Assembly: GCA_902602765.1 (NCBI GenBank)
Contig: CACKSH010000001.1
Span: 143,431-207,430 of the forward strand
DNA from: Paracoccaceae bacterium
GTDB taxonomy: Bacteria; Pseudomonadota; Alphaproteobacteria; Rhodobacterales; Rhodobacteraceae
Length of the DNA stretch: 64,000 bases
Direction of reading: 5' to 3'
In this document: positions 19,097 to 28,735 of the stretch, in pieces
How the letters are laid out: each line of letters opens with the position of its first letter
Position numbering within the stretch: position 1 is the stretch's first letter
Translations under genes and position numbers: made by a program
The notes under the pieces: model-generated
Told to the model about the DNA's origin: nothing
What the model saw: the letters and a program-made list of their open reading frames with translations, nothing else
Database searches by the model: none

Positions 19097-19887
19097 TGTT
19101 AGACGACTTTATGGTCCGCGCTTCAATCGCAGGTGTCGGAGTTGCACTTATCGCTGCTCCGTTGGGGTGTTTTGTTGTTTGGCGAAGAATGGCGTATTTT
19201 GGAGAAGCAACTGCCCATGCTGCAATGCTAGGAATTGCGATAGCTTTATCATTAGAAATCCCCATATTTGCAGGCACTCTAGTAGCTGCATTGCTCATGG
19301 CCTTAACAGTAACGCAACTTTCTGGCCGAAGTTTAGCTACCGACACACTCCTGGGCTTAACTGCACACGGTGGTCTTGCACTTGGATTGGTTGTTGCATC
19401 TTTTTTATCTGGAGTTCGTATCGACTTAATGGCTTATTTATTTGGAGATATTCTAGCTGTTACACGAGTAGATCTATTATTGATACTTTTAGGATTTTTA
19501 GCAGTAATTCTTCTTATGTATTGGCGTTGGTCAAAAATGCTTATTTCGACTTTAAACGAGGAGTTAGCTTACTCTAACGGTATTAACCCGATAAGAGAGA
19601 AATTTTTTCTTACGATCTCATTAGCCATAACAGTTGCTGTATCAATAAAGGTTGTAGGTCTTCTACTAATTTCAGCGCTCTTGATCATACCAGCTGCAGC
19701 ATCTCGCACTTTTTCACGTACACCCGAAGAAATGGTGATTATAACGGCGGTAGTAGGAGTAATTTCAGCAATATCTGGACTTCAATTTTCTTATTTATTC
19801 AATACCCCTCCTGGTCCTTCTATAGTTTGTGTTAGCTTAGCTATATTTCTAATTTTAAGCAGTATTAGGCCACTGAGGTCAAATTGA
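19096..19887 (+). CDS. znuB: Zinc ABC transporter permease
   Basis: ABC-3 family permease; stop/start overlap with znuC. Confidence 0.95.
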   Translation: MLDDFMVRASIAGVGVALIAAPLGCFVVWRRMAYFGEATAHAAMLGIAIALSLEIPIFAGTLVAALLMALTVTQLSGRSLATDTLLGLTAHGGLALGLVVASFLSGVRIDLMAYLFGDILAVTRVDLLLILLGFLAVILLMYWRWSKMLISTLNEELAYSNGINPIREKFFLTISLAITVAVSIKVVGLLLISALLIIPAAASRTFSRTPEEMVIITAVVGVISAISGLQFSYLFNTPPGPSIVCVSLAIFLILSSIRPLRSN

Positions 19888-20072
19888 GTTCATGTTGTCT
19901 CTAAACCTAGTTTGATTAGTTTTGATAAAGTAGAAACTAATTTCATATATCGGTTCACGATAGGATACTTTTATTATACTTTTATTATACTTTTAGACTA
20001 TAAATTTGGTTAACAGTTAATCGGTAATATTTTTTAAAATTATCTAATTTTAATATTTATGAGTAATATGAT

Positions 20073-21125
20073 TTGACGGACGATAAAATTCCCATAACCC
20101 TAGTGACAGGTTTTCTCGGTGCCGGCAAAACTACTCTTTTAAATGCTGTTTTATCAGATAGCAAAAATGGACGCGTAGCTGTAATCGTAAATGAATTTGG
20201 TGAAGCAGGATTAGATCATCACTTGATTGAGAAAAGTAGTGATGATGTTGTTCTTATGCAGTCCGGGTGTTTATGCTGTTCGATAAGGGGAGACTTATCA
20301 AAAACAATTGAGAGACTGCTTCGGAAAAATATAATAAATGAAATAAACTTTGAACGTATTGTTATCGAGACGACAGGTTTGGCCGATCCTGGTCCAATTA
20401 TGCAAACATTACTGATGGATAACATCTTGGCAAGCAATACACGTTTGGATGGGGTAGTAACAGTCGCCGATGCAATAAACGGAACCTCCACTCTCGAAAA
20501 ACAGTTCGAGGCCGTTTCCCAAGCCGCACTTGCTGACTTAATTATTATAAGTAAAACGGATATTGCAAGACCGGAACAAATTCAAGATTTAAAAAATCAG
20601 TTAGATAAAATTAACCCAACCTCAAAAATTGTAAGTTCGATAAATGGAGTTGGGCTCCAAGATGAAATATGGGGCTTAAATGCTCTAAGAGAAAAATCAA
20701 ATTATAACGAAGTTCTTAGCTGGACAACGGGTCTTGAGCCTAAAGTCAGTGAATTAAAAAATCTTAGTGGATTGGCTCCAGCCAAAACAATTTTAAAACC
20801 TGCGTTTAATCATGATAGTAAAATTGAGTCCTGCTCGATTATTCTAGATAATCCCATTTCCAGCACTACCTTTGACAACTGGTTAGATACACTAATTGGG
20901 GTGAAAGGCTCTGATATCCTGAGAATAAAGGGTATTGTGTTTTTGGAAAACATCGACGCTCCTTTCGTTTTTCACGGAGTACAACATGTTTTTGATCCCC
21001 CTGTTCAATTACAAAAATGGCCGAAGAATGATCGCCAATCTCGAATTGTGGTCATTGCAAGAAATCTATCCCAATTTCAGTTACAGCGAAGCTTAGATAT
21101 GCTCAGAATACAGGCTAATGATTAA
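20073..21125 (+). CDS. COG0523/CobW-type GTPase (putative zinc metallochaperone)
   Basis: PITLVTGFLGAGKTTLLNAVL, VIVNEFGEAGLD, QSGCLCCSIRGDL; TTG start. Confidence 0.92.
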   Translation: MTDDKIPITLVTGFLGAGKTTLLNAVLSDSKNGRVAVIVNEFGEAGLDHHLIEKSSDDVVLMQSGCLCCSIRGDLSKTIERLLRKNIINEINFERIVIETTGLADPGPIMQTLLMDNILASNTRLDGVVTVADAINGTSTLEKQFEAVSQAALADLIIISKTDIARPEQIQDLKNQLDKINPTSKIVSSINGVGLQDEIWGLNALREKSNYNEVLSWTTGLEPKVSELKNLSGLAPAKTILKPAFNHDSKIESCSIILDNPISSTTFDNWLDTLIGVKGSDILRIKGIVFLENIDAPFVFHGVQHVFDPPVQLQKWPKNDRQSRIVVIARNLSQFQLQRSLDMLRIQAND

Positions 21126-21136
21126 ATTCAAGCAAT

Positions 21137-21955
21137 TTAATTTTGAGCTAACCCAGCTGTTTTTATACCTTTTACAGCGTTAGCAAATGCACGAGAAACT
21201 ATTTTATTATCCTTATCTCGTTCCAGTGTTTCATTAAGTTTCGATTTAATATGATCTACAACTTCAGAAGGTAATTCATTAAGAGCGCCGATGACCGATG
21301 GTCCTAATGAACTAATAGCCCAATACTCCTCAAAACTTTTGAACGAACGTTCTACTTCAAATGTTGTGGTTTCTACGTCGGTCATTCCAACACTTTCCCA
21401 AAGCTTTTTCATTTCTGATATTTGTGACGCCTCCGTACTTGGTGGTAATGGATAATTAATACCCATCTCCCTCATTATTTTATGCATGGGCTCCATAGGT
21501 AAACCACCAGAAATCACGTCCCACGCGTAAGCTGCTAAGATACCACCTGATTTTGTGACCCTTGCCATTTCAGCAACCCCTTTTTTAGGGTTTGGTACGA
21601 AAAATATAACTAATGCCATTAATGAAACATCAAATTTTTCGTTTTGATAAGGTAAGTCCATCGAGTCGCCGACTTCAAAGCTAGATGAGACATTAATTTT
21701 TCGGCTTCGAGCAAACTCAATTTGAGCAGGTGAAGGATCAATTCCTGATATGCTCGATGGACTGCAAAGCTCATCAATCTGGACTGAAAAAGCACCATTT
21801 CCACATCCGACATCTAAAAAATCTACAGAGTTTGGGAACCTAACCCAGTCAATAAATTGTGCACCCACTTTGCGAGACCATACACCCATATAACGTTCGT
21901 AGGTCTCACCATCATTAAAAATAATTCCAGATATATTATTAGACATAGTGGACAC
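21137..21955 (-). CDS. Class I SAM-dependent methyltransferase
   Basis: VDFLDVGCGNGAFSVQIDE, SGIDPSPAQIEFAR. Confidence 0.9.
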   Translation of the reverse strand: MSTMSNNISGIIFNDGETYERYMGVWSRKVGAQFIDWVRFPNSVDFLDVGCGNGAFSVQIDELCSPSSISGIDPSPAQIEFARSRKINVSSSFEVGDSMDLPYQNEKFDVSLMALVIFFVPNPKKGVAEMARVTKSGGILAAYAWDVISGGLPMEPMHKIMREMGINYPLPPSTEASQISEMKKLWESVGMTDVETTTFEVERSFKSFEEYWAISSLGPSVIGALNELPSEVVDHIKSKLNETLERDKDNKIVSRAFANAVKGIKTAGLAQN

Positions 21956-22103
21956 TCTTTTTAGTTTTTAATTTATATTCAAGTGTAAGTTAATTTAAGA
22001 AATTTATTTGTTCAACAACGCGCTAGAATAAGTGCAAAATACGATGTATCTAATAAAAAGTTTTTAGATGAATATAAAACATCTCTGAATTGGACAAAAA
22101 AAA

Positions 22104-22973
22104 TTGAACCCTGGGATACTTCTGGCGCTTTTGGGTACGTTAATTTTAACACCTGATGCACTATTTATGCGATTATCTGAGCTAAGCGGCGGCGAAATGG
22201 TAGCTTGGCGGGCAACCCAGGGCGGAAGTATTTTCTTTCTGATAGGCCTTTTACCATTTATTTTGCCTAGAAGTGAGGTGAAACCAAAAGTATGGCGTAA
22301 AAGCTTTTTGGCCCTTATTTTCGTTCAAATGGCAAATGTTTTTTGTTTTGCATACGGTATTTTCTTAGCTCCTGTAGCGATTGTTTTAATTGCAGTAGCA
22401 ACTGTCCCGGTATTCTCGATTATTTTGGGAGCCTTAGTACTTAAGGAAGTGGTGGATATTAAAACTTGGTTTATCGTAATTGTGGTATTTTTTGGGGTAG
22501 CAATATCAGCGCTTGGTGATGTAAACTCAAGTGACATGTATAATCGGTCAACAGCTCTTGGCGGTCTATGTGGCCTCATAGTTGCTTTTAGTTTAGCCTG
22601 TAATTTTATTATTATTAGAAAAGACAAAGATGTAGCATTCCCCCTCGCCCTAGGAATGGGTGGAATAATTTGCGGAGTTTTAGCATTTTCTTTTTGGCCA
22701 AGTGCCTTGGAAATTAGTTCAAATAGTTTGTTCTACATATCAATAACCGGTCTAATAATTTTACCTTTATCATTCTTATTACTCTCTAGAGCTGCAAGAA
22801 TGACGCCTGCCTCAAACGTCAGTATTATTATGCTTTTAGAAACAATTTTGGGACCTTTATGGGTATGGGCTTTTATAAGTGAAAGCCCCCAACTTTTAAC
22901 AATTATAGGTGGAGCTATCGTCATTTTAGCCCTAGTTTATTTTTTTTCTATTAAACGTACGAAAGTGGCATAG
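22104..22973 (+). CDS. EamA/DMT family transporter
   Basis: About 10 TM segments, duplicated EamA architecture; TTG start. Confidence 0.88.
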   Translation: MNPGILLALLGTLILTPDALFMRLSELSGGEMVAWRATQGGSIFFLIGLLPFILPRSEVKPKVWRKSFLALIFVQMANVFCFAYGIFLAPVAIVLIAVATVPVFSIILGALVLKEVVDIKTWFIVIVVFFGVAISALGDVNSSDMYNRSTALGGLCGLIVAFSLACNFIIIRKDKDVAFPLALGMGGIICGVLAFSFWPSALEISSNSLFYISITGLIILPLSFLLLSRAARMTPASNVSIIMLLETILGPLWVWAFISESPQLLTIIGGAIVILALVYFFSIKRTKVA

Positions 22974-23079
22974 TAAAAAACTTTTTTAATAATTTTACTT
23001 TAGAAAAGTACACTTACTGTACTTGTTCAAATATTCGTTTTTATCCTCACTTGTTTCATAAAAAAATAGGAGAATTAAA

Positions 23080-23409
23080 ATGACGGTTCGAATAACGTAT
23101 GTAAATTATAAAGAAGATGTCGCCATGAGTATGATGAGAAATGGCGAAGATAGAACGGCTAGTTTAAAAGCGGCTGTTGAAAGTGCTGGCGGAAAGTTTC
23201 TTGGGTTTTACGGATTAATTGGTCAGGATTATGAGGTCGTCGTAATAAGCGACTTTGAGAAACAAACAGATTATATGGCCCTAGTGATGTCTGCATACTT
23301 AGGAGGCGCTGTAAGTGAAATTAAAACTGTAACTTGCTGGACAGGTCCAGAGTTAGTAATTTCGTCAAATAAGATAGCAGAAGTATCATACGCTCCTCCA
23401 AATTCATAG
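23080..23409 (+). CDS. GYD domain-containing protein
   Basis: SLKAAVESAGGKFLGFYGLIGQDYEVVVISDFEKQTDYMALVMS. Confidence 0.75.
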   Translation: MTVRITYVNYKEDVAMSMMRNGEDRTASLKAAVESAGGKFLGFYGLIGQDYEVVVISDFEKQTDYMALVMSAYLGGAVSEIKTVTCWTGPELVISSNKIAEVSYAPPNS

Positions 23410-23424
23410 AAAAAGGAAATCAAA

Positions 23425-23865
23425 ATGACCGAATTTGAAATTTTAGAACTCAACAGCCTAAGTTACATTAATAATGGTATGTATATGGTTGCTTTAGCGA
23501 TATTAGTTTTCATCGCTCTACGGGCAGCTAGAGTAACAAATGAGTCAGGTGGGAATATGGCAGCAAAGATATTAACCTCTATTTTTGGTATCTTTGTTGC
23601 GTTTTTCAGTCTGCAGCTTGCAGGGTGGAGAGTACTATTTGATACAAATACTGCAGCAAGGTTAGCTGAAATAAAAGAATCTGGCGTAGAGCTGTCTATA
23701 CAAGGCCAAGCTTGGCTGCAGAATTCTGGAATAACAAGTATCGATTTCTTAATGGATCCACCAATGTTTGCAGATATACCTTCAGTGCTATTAACTCTAG
23801 TAATCCTTCTAATGATATTGGGAACTACTTGGGGACCAACGATCAAAATAGGTGCCGACTCTTGA
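23425..23865 (+). CDS. Hypothetical membrane protein
   Basis: Three hydrophobic segments; follows the GYD gene closely. Confidence 0.6.
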   Translation: MTEFEILELNSLSYINNGMYMVALAILVFIALRAARVTNESGGNMAAKILTSIFGIFVAFFSLQLAGWRVLFDTNTAARLAEIKESGVELSIQGQAWLQNSGITSIDFLMDPPMFADIPSVLLTLVILLMILGTTWGPTIKIGADS

Positions 23866-23950
23866 AGCAAAACAAGCTAGTTCTAGCTTGCAGTCACTTA
23901 GAAAGCTTTATGAGTGACGTTAAAGGGGCGTATATCAGATTCTATAAATA

Positions 23951-23986
23951 CATAAGCGCCTCTAGATAAATCTAGAGACGCTTATG
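23951..23986. repeat. Inverted repeat (16-nt arms, 4-nt loop)
   Basis: cataagcgcctctaga-taaa-tctagagacgcttatg; 15 of 16 arm positions pair. Confidence 0.85.
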
Positions 23987-24345
23987 CAAACCAATCGGGA
24001 ATATCAAAACCTCAATATAGGTTGCCCTATAATCTGCAAACCAACTAGCCGAAGCTACCTAATTTGCCAAAGCCTTAGCGGAAAATGAAAGTAAACTTTC
24101 AAGTCCTTACCGACTTTTGTCTCGATGGTGGCAGTAAAATGAATTACGTTCCCCCCAACTAGCCTGTGACTAATATCTGACATCAGTTTCAGACTTACAA
24201 ACAAAAAAAACCTTCTCACAGGCTTATCCCCAGAGATTTTATTCTTATCCACAAATCAATTCACAAAAAGTGCTAATTTGAACGTAAATCTTAAACAAAA
24301 TTTCATAATATTGATTCGTAAAAGGACCTTACAAGAAGAACACTA

Positions 24346-24531
24346 TCATCTTTCAGTTTTCCTTAGATGAGACATTCTTTTAATTAGTTCCTTCTCAAGA
24401 ATATTTGTTTCATAGGGCTTCATTTTTTTCCATCTTTGACATTCTCGTCTGGTGCGACCACAACCCAAGCACCATCCATTCTGCCCTGAAAAATCACAAA
24501 TATCGATACATGGACTTTTACGTTTTTTCAC
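24346..24531 (-). CDS. DUF1289 family protein
   Basis: KSPCIDICDFSGQNGWCLGCGRTRRECQRWKKM four-Cys pattern. Confidence 0.88.
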   Translation of the reverse strand: MKKRKSPCIDICDFSGQNGWCLGCGRTRRECQRWKKMKPYETNILEKELIKRMSHLRKTER

Positions 24532-24563
24532 TTTTTGTCCCTGTGGTTAGTATCGGCCAAATA

Positions 24564-24830
24564 TCATTCTCGAAGTTCGACCTTCAATTTTAATATATCT
24601 TGAGCCTCAATGTCATCAATACGTTTTCCTATACGCCATGTCTCCAGAGTGCCATCTTCTTTACGGGCGGTAATAACTGTCTCTACTGGAGGACAATCCG
24701 GTTCATGGCAATTAAGCTCTGCTACTGCTAGTGTGGTTGTTTCAGGTATTTTAAAACAGTCAGAAATCACTTCTTTTAATCGTTTTAGAGCATCTCCACT
24801 GGGCTTAGAACGCTCAAATAAATTGATCAT
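24564..24830 (-). CDS. Small conserved-looking protein in COG0523-WD40 operon
   Basis: 88 aa, CHEPDCPPVETVI; overlaps the WD40 ORF by 17 nt. Confidence 0.7.
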   Translation of the reverse strand: MINLFERSKPSGDALKRLKEVISDCFKIPETTTLAVAELNCHEPDCPPVETVITARKEDGTLETWRIGKRIDDIEAQDILKLKVELRE

Positions 24831-25857
24831 TTAATGCCCCTGCCCAAAGTGCGGCCCAAAGTACGTGTCCCCCTTCATCACCAATAAGAATATGTGAAAG
24901 GGATTTAGTAAGACTTATTGCAGTAATTTCTCGATTAGTAGCGTTCTTTAAAACAATGGAGTCTTTACTTTCATCTATCTCGGCCAACAATACTTCTCCA
25001 TTCTTGAAACCAGCGAAAACTGCATTTTCTTGGGAGAGGGAGCAAACATATGTGGACAATTGTTTTTCTCCATCTGCTACACAAACTGGAGCACGTCCTA
25101 GCGGACCATCTTTTCGATCAAATGGCCAACAAATAGCAGCATCTGCGCCAGATGTTGCCAGATATGGAGTTTCGCCAACCCAGTCGAAACTTTTTATTTT
25201 TGCTGGATAACCTGCCATTGCAAGATCAGCTTTATCTCTAATACGCCACCCATGCAGTGCATTCTCTTGCATAATTGTAATAATATATTTGTCGTCTGGA
25301 CTAAAGGTTACAGAACTATGAAAACCTTTCCAAATTAGTTTTTTAGATTTCCAACGACGCTCGTTAGGCTCCCAAACTGTAACACCACCATAATGAGCTA
25401 CTGCAAGACGCTTACCCTTGGAGTCGAAAGACAACCCACCTACGGTACTGTTATGCTCTAAAACAGAAGCTTTTGATCCTTTTCCTGACCAAACATGAGT
25501 AGCCCTATCTGAGGAGCAAGCGTATGCTTCACTTGTAGCTGCAACACAGTCCACCCACCGCGATCCAAAATTAGCAATTTCTTCTACATCGCCGCTCAAT
25601 GAAATTCGAAGGAACTTCCCATCATCTCCCCCAGTAAAAATATAACTTTGATTTACTGCCATACACAGTACTACGCCCTCATGTGCTTGTATCAGTCTAG
25701 GTTCATGCCCAGCTTGAAAAAAGCGAACCGACCCATCTCCAAATCCCACCACAATTGTTTCTGCTATTGATGCAGTTGAGGTGACAGGCGCGGCAAAGTC
25801 ATAATTGATGGCTCTGCGTTCAAGCTCAGTTTTATTTATTGTCCCGCTCATGACCAA
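24814..25857 (-). CDS. WD40 repeat (beta-propeller) protein
   Basis: Repeated ...VVCMAVNQSYIFTGGDDGKFLRISL..., VGGLSFDSKGKRLAVAHYGGVTVWEP, SVTFSPDDKYIITIMQENALHGWRI. Confidence 0.88.
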   Translation of the reverse strand: MVMSGTINKTELERRAINYDFAAPVTSTASIAETIVVGFGDGSVRFFQAGHEPRLIQAHEGVVLCMAVNQSYIFTGGDDGKFLRISLSGDVEEIANFGSRWVDCVAATSEAYACSSDRATHVWSGKGSKASVLEHNSTVGGLSFDSKGKRLAVAHYGGVTVWEPNERRWKSKKLIWKGFHSSVTFSPDDKYIITIMQENALHGWRIRDKADLAMAGYPAKIKSFDWVGETPYLATSGADAAICWPFDRKDGPLGRAPVCVADGEKQLSTYVCSLSQENAVFAGFKNGEVLLAEIDESKDSIVLKNATNREITAISLTKSLSHILIGDEGGHVLWAALWAGALNDQFI

Positions 25858-25865
25858 AGAGGTTT

Positions 25866-26852
25866 CTAAAATGCTCTACAACTCTCAAAGCCCTCTTTTA
25901 AACCCATATTTTCCACGCCACGACCAATGAATACTACTCGAGAATTACGCTTCTTCCCTGCGGGCCAAGGACCCATGGGTGATCCATCCATTAACATGTG
26001 GACACCTTGAAAGACATAGCGGTCATCTTGTCCATCAAAGTCTAGAATTCCCTTTGATCTTAATATGTCTTGACCTTTTGTCTGCAAAATTTCGCCAAAC
26101 CAAGTCTGAAACTTATCTAAATCTAATGGAGTATCTGAAACATAAGAAACGCTTGTAATATCATCATCGTGGTCATGATCATGATCAGACTCAAGAAAAT
26201 CTGGTTCCACTTCTAGAACTCTTTCTAAACTAAAGGCATTTAGACCGACTATTTCATCAAGTGGTGCAGCACAATGAGCTGTTTTTATAATTTTAGCATA
26301 AGGATTAATTTTGCGAATTCGGTTTTCTATAAGGCCTAAACTATGGCCCTCAATAAGATCTGTTTTATTTAAAAGAACAACATCAGCAAAAGCAACCTGC
26401 TCCTCAGCCTCGTGGTGCTCTCCCAACTGGCCTTCTAGATGAACTGCATCTGCAACAGTCACTATCGCATCTAATTTAGTTCTGTCAGCAACATCTTGGT
26501 CAACAAAAAAGGTTTGTGCTACGGGTGCTGGGTCAGCAAGACCAGTAGTCTCAACTATAATTGCATCTAGCTGATCGGCTCGCTTCATCAATCCACTAAG
26601 AATACGGATTAAGTCGCCCCTGACCGTACAACAAATACATCCATTGTTCATTTCAAAGACTTCTTCATCGGCATCAACAACAAGGTCGTTATCAATACCC
26701 TCCTCACCGAACTCGTTCACAATAACCGCATACTTTTTACCATGTCGCTCTGTAAGTATTCGGTTTAACAATGTCGTTTTGCCCGCTCCAAGAAAACCAG
26801 TCAAAACAGTTACCGGTACTTGCGTAGAATTTAACATTTCATTTCCTTTCAA
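25866..26852 (-). CDS. COG0523/CobW-type GTPase with HDHDHDD metal-binding stretch
   Basis: PVTVLTGFLGAGKTTLLNRIL, NNGCICCTVRGDLIRIL, ESDHDHDHDDDITS. Confidence 0.94.
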   Translation of the reverse strand: MKGNEMLNSTQVPVTVLTGFLGAGKTTLLNRILTERHGKKYAVIVNEFGEEGIDNDLVVDADEEVFEMNNGCICCTVRGDLIRILSGLMKRADQLDAIIVETTGLADPAPVAQTFFVDQDVADRTKLDAIVTVADAVHLEGQLGEHHEAEEQVAFADVVLLNKTDLIEGHSLGLIENRIRKINPYAKIIKTAHCAAPLDEIVGLNAFSLERVLEVEPDFLESDHDHDHDDDITSVSYVSDTPLDLDKFQTWFGEILQTKGQDILRSKGILDFDGQDDRYVFQGVHMLMDGSPMGPWPAGKKRNSRVVFIGRGVENMGLKEGFESCRAF

Positions 26853-26899
26853 ATTCTAAGTATCTAAAGCGTTGTGATTTACTTGATAGACTCGCAGTC

Positions 26900-26922
26900 C
26901 AATTAAAACGTTATAACATTAC
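26900..26922 (-). promoter_or_regulatory. Putative second Zur-type operator upstream of COG0523-WD40 operon
   Basis: + strand aaaacgttataacattac shares the 12-mer ttataacattac with the znuA/zur site. Confidence 0.45.
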
Positions 26923-26998
26923 TAAAATTATATATTGCTTTCAGGTAAAATTACAATATTTTTTAGAAACTATAAGTGTTTAAATAAGGTGGGCAGGT

Positions 26999-27409
26999 AT
27001 GACAGACAGTGAGTTTACATTCATAGGACAGAGCGCAGAAAAAATTACCGCTGTAATCGGAATAATATTACTTCTTTGGGGCATATTTGTCAGCTTAGTA
27101 AGCGAAAGCCAATCCTTTACTTCATACATACCCTCTCTACTCGGCCTACCGTTATTTTTATGTGGGCTATTGGCTATATTATTTGAGAACAAGAGATCCC
27201 TGTTTATGCACATTGCGGTTATATTTGGACTTGTTACTTTTTTAGGGGGTGCAGATGTTTTTAGATCAATTACAAGCTATACGTTTCTAACGAAAAGTTT
27301 TTGGGCTGATTTGTCAAAAATACTGTTGTTGATATGTGGTGGTTTTCACACATACATTTGCGTTCAATCTTTTCGCCATGTAAGAATGCATCGAAAAAAC
27401 GAGCATTGA
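26999..27409 (+). CDS. Hypothetical membrane protein (four TM segments)
   Basis: Hydrophobic segments and plausible start. Confidence 0.6.
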   Translation: MTDSEFTFIGQSAEKITAVIGIILLLWGIFVSLVSESQSFTSYIPSLLGLPLFLCGLLAILFENKRSLFMHIAVIFGLVTFLGGADVFRSITSYTFLTKSFWADLSKILLLICGGFHTYICVQSFRHVRMHRKNEH

Positions 27410-27540
27410 TAAAAAAAACAAAAAAAATTCTCAAAGATTTACTTTAAGTATCTACTAAACAGCTTTTATAACTCTATAACCGTAGTTTGGAATTATGGCC
27501 AAATTATACGCGATATAACTTTGTTCTTGGAAGCACAATC

Positions 27541-28332
27541 ATGAGAGATTTCGAACATAAACTCATATTTATGACGGATATCCACATTACCAGTCGAGGA
27601 AATAAAATTATAGGACTTGATCCTATAAAACGATTCAGTCTTTGCTTGGCTCATGCAGCAAAAAACCATCCAGATGCCGTAGGTCTAATTCTAGTCGGTG
27701 ACCTTACACACGATGGAACGCAAGAGCAGTATGAAATTCTCAAAAGTGCTCTATTCGATTTGCCTTGGCCTGTACATATGACTATCGGAAATCATGACCT
27801 TCGCAAAAATTTTCAAAAAGTTTTTCCCGAAGAACCTACTGATAAAAAAGGATTTATCCAACAAAGCGTTGTTGTTGGCGATAATACAATCATATTGATG
27901 GACACTAATGACACAACAATTGAACCTTATCACGGCGGTAACCTTTGCGAGCATCGCTTAAATTGGCTGGAAGCGGAGTTAAAAAATAAACCCGCTCAAT
28001 CCGTGATAATAGCCATGCACCACCCGCCTTTGATCACGGGCTTCCCCGGAATGGATAATATTGGATTGCATAATAGAAATCATTTCAACCAGATCACTAA
28101 AAATAACTCTGCTGTTTATATGGTTATTGCTGGTCATGTTCATCGGACGATTATTGGGGCTTCCGGAGGCAAACCATGCGCAATATTAAAAAGTCCATGC
28201 CATCAAATGCCACTAGAATTGAACGAGGAAAACTCATCCTTAAGTATAGATGAGCCGGGAGCTTACGGTCTGCTTCTCATTGGACAAAACAATCCGGTAC
28301 TTCTTACAGAGGACGTTGGCTCAGAGGTTTAA
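27541..28332 (+). CDS. Metallophosphoesterase (CpdA/cAMP phosphodiesterase-like)
   Basis: FMTDIHITSRGN, LVGDLTHDG, TIGNHDLRK, MHHPP, IAGHVHRT; start likely 27541 rather than 27487. Confidence 0.9.
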   Translation: MRDFEHKLIFMTDIHITSRGNKIIGLDPIKRFSLCLAHAAKNHPDAVGLILVGDLTHDGTQEQYEILKSALFDLPWPVHMTIGNHDLRKNFQKVFPEEPTDKKGFIQQSVVVGDNTIILMDTNDTTIEPYHGGNLCEHRLNWLEAELKNKPAQSVIIAMHHPPLITGFPGMDNIGLHNRNHFNQITKNNSAVYMVIAGHVHRTIIGASGGKPCAILKSPCHQMPLELNEENSSLSIDEPGAYGLLLIGQNNPVLLTEDVGSEV

Positions 28333-28501
28333 TATCGAAAATATTTTGAATAAGCGCTCCAATTAGCTCAATAAAGTTTTGATAGTCAAAACCTCAATCT
28401 TTAGATTTTAGTATTTATACAGCGTCTATTGTTGTATCATTTGTCTCTTTGGTTAAGCTTGCAACGATAAAAATGTATGAGTAAAGATTTTAGAAAGTTT
28501 A

Positions 28502-28663
28502 ATGACGATGAAAAGAGGACGTAAAAAAGATCCGAAATATTATATTGAAATGCGTATTGAGCAACTTTTAGAAGATAGAAAGAAAGAAAAAGATAGTTTT
28601 AATCGTCAATGGCTATGGCGCATTATTAATGAATTAAAATATGTTGCGGCCTTGATGGACTAA
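28502..28663 (+). CDS. Small basic protein (53 aa)
   Basis: Not in the supplied track: MTMKRGRKKDPKYYIEMRIEQLLEDRKKEKDSFNRQWLWRIINELKYVAALMD. Confidence 0.45.
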   Translation: MTMKRGRKKDPKYYIEMRIEQLLEDRKKEKDSFNRQWLWRIINELKYVAALMD

Positions 28664-28735
28664 AAATCAGATAGAGTTTTTAGTAAACTCATGCAAAATT
28701 TGAAATAAAGAATTCATCTCTGAGAGGGATAAAAA

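Noticed and set aside
24055-24252. 65-aa minus-strand ORF
   Set aside because: Covers the DnaA-box-like sequences and has no coding character.
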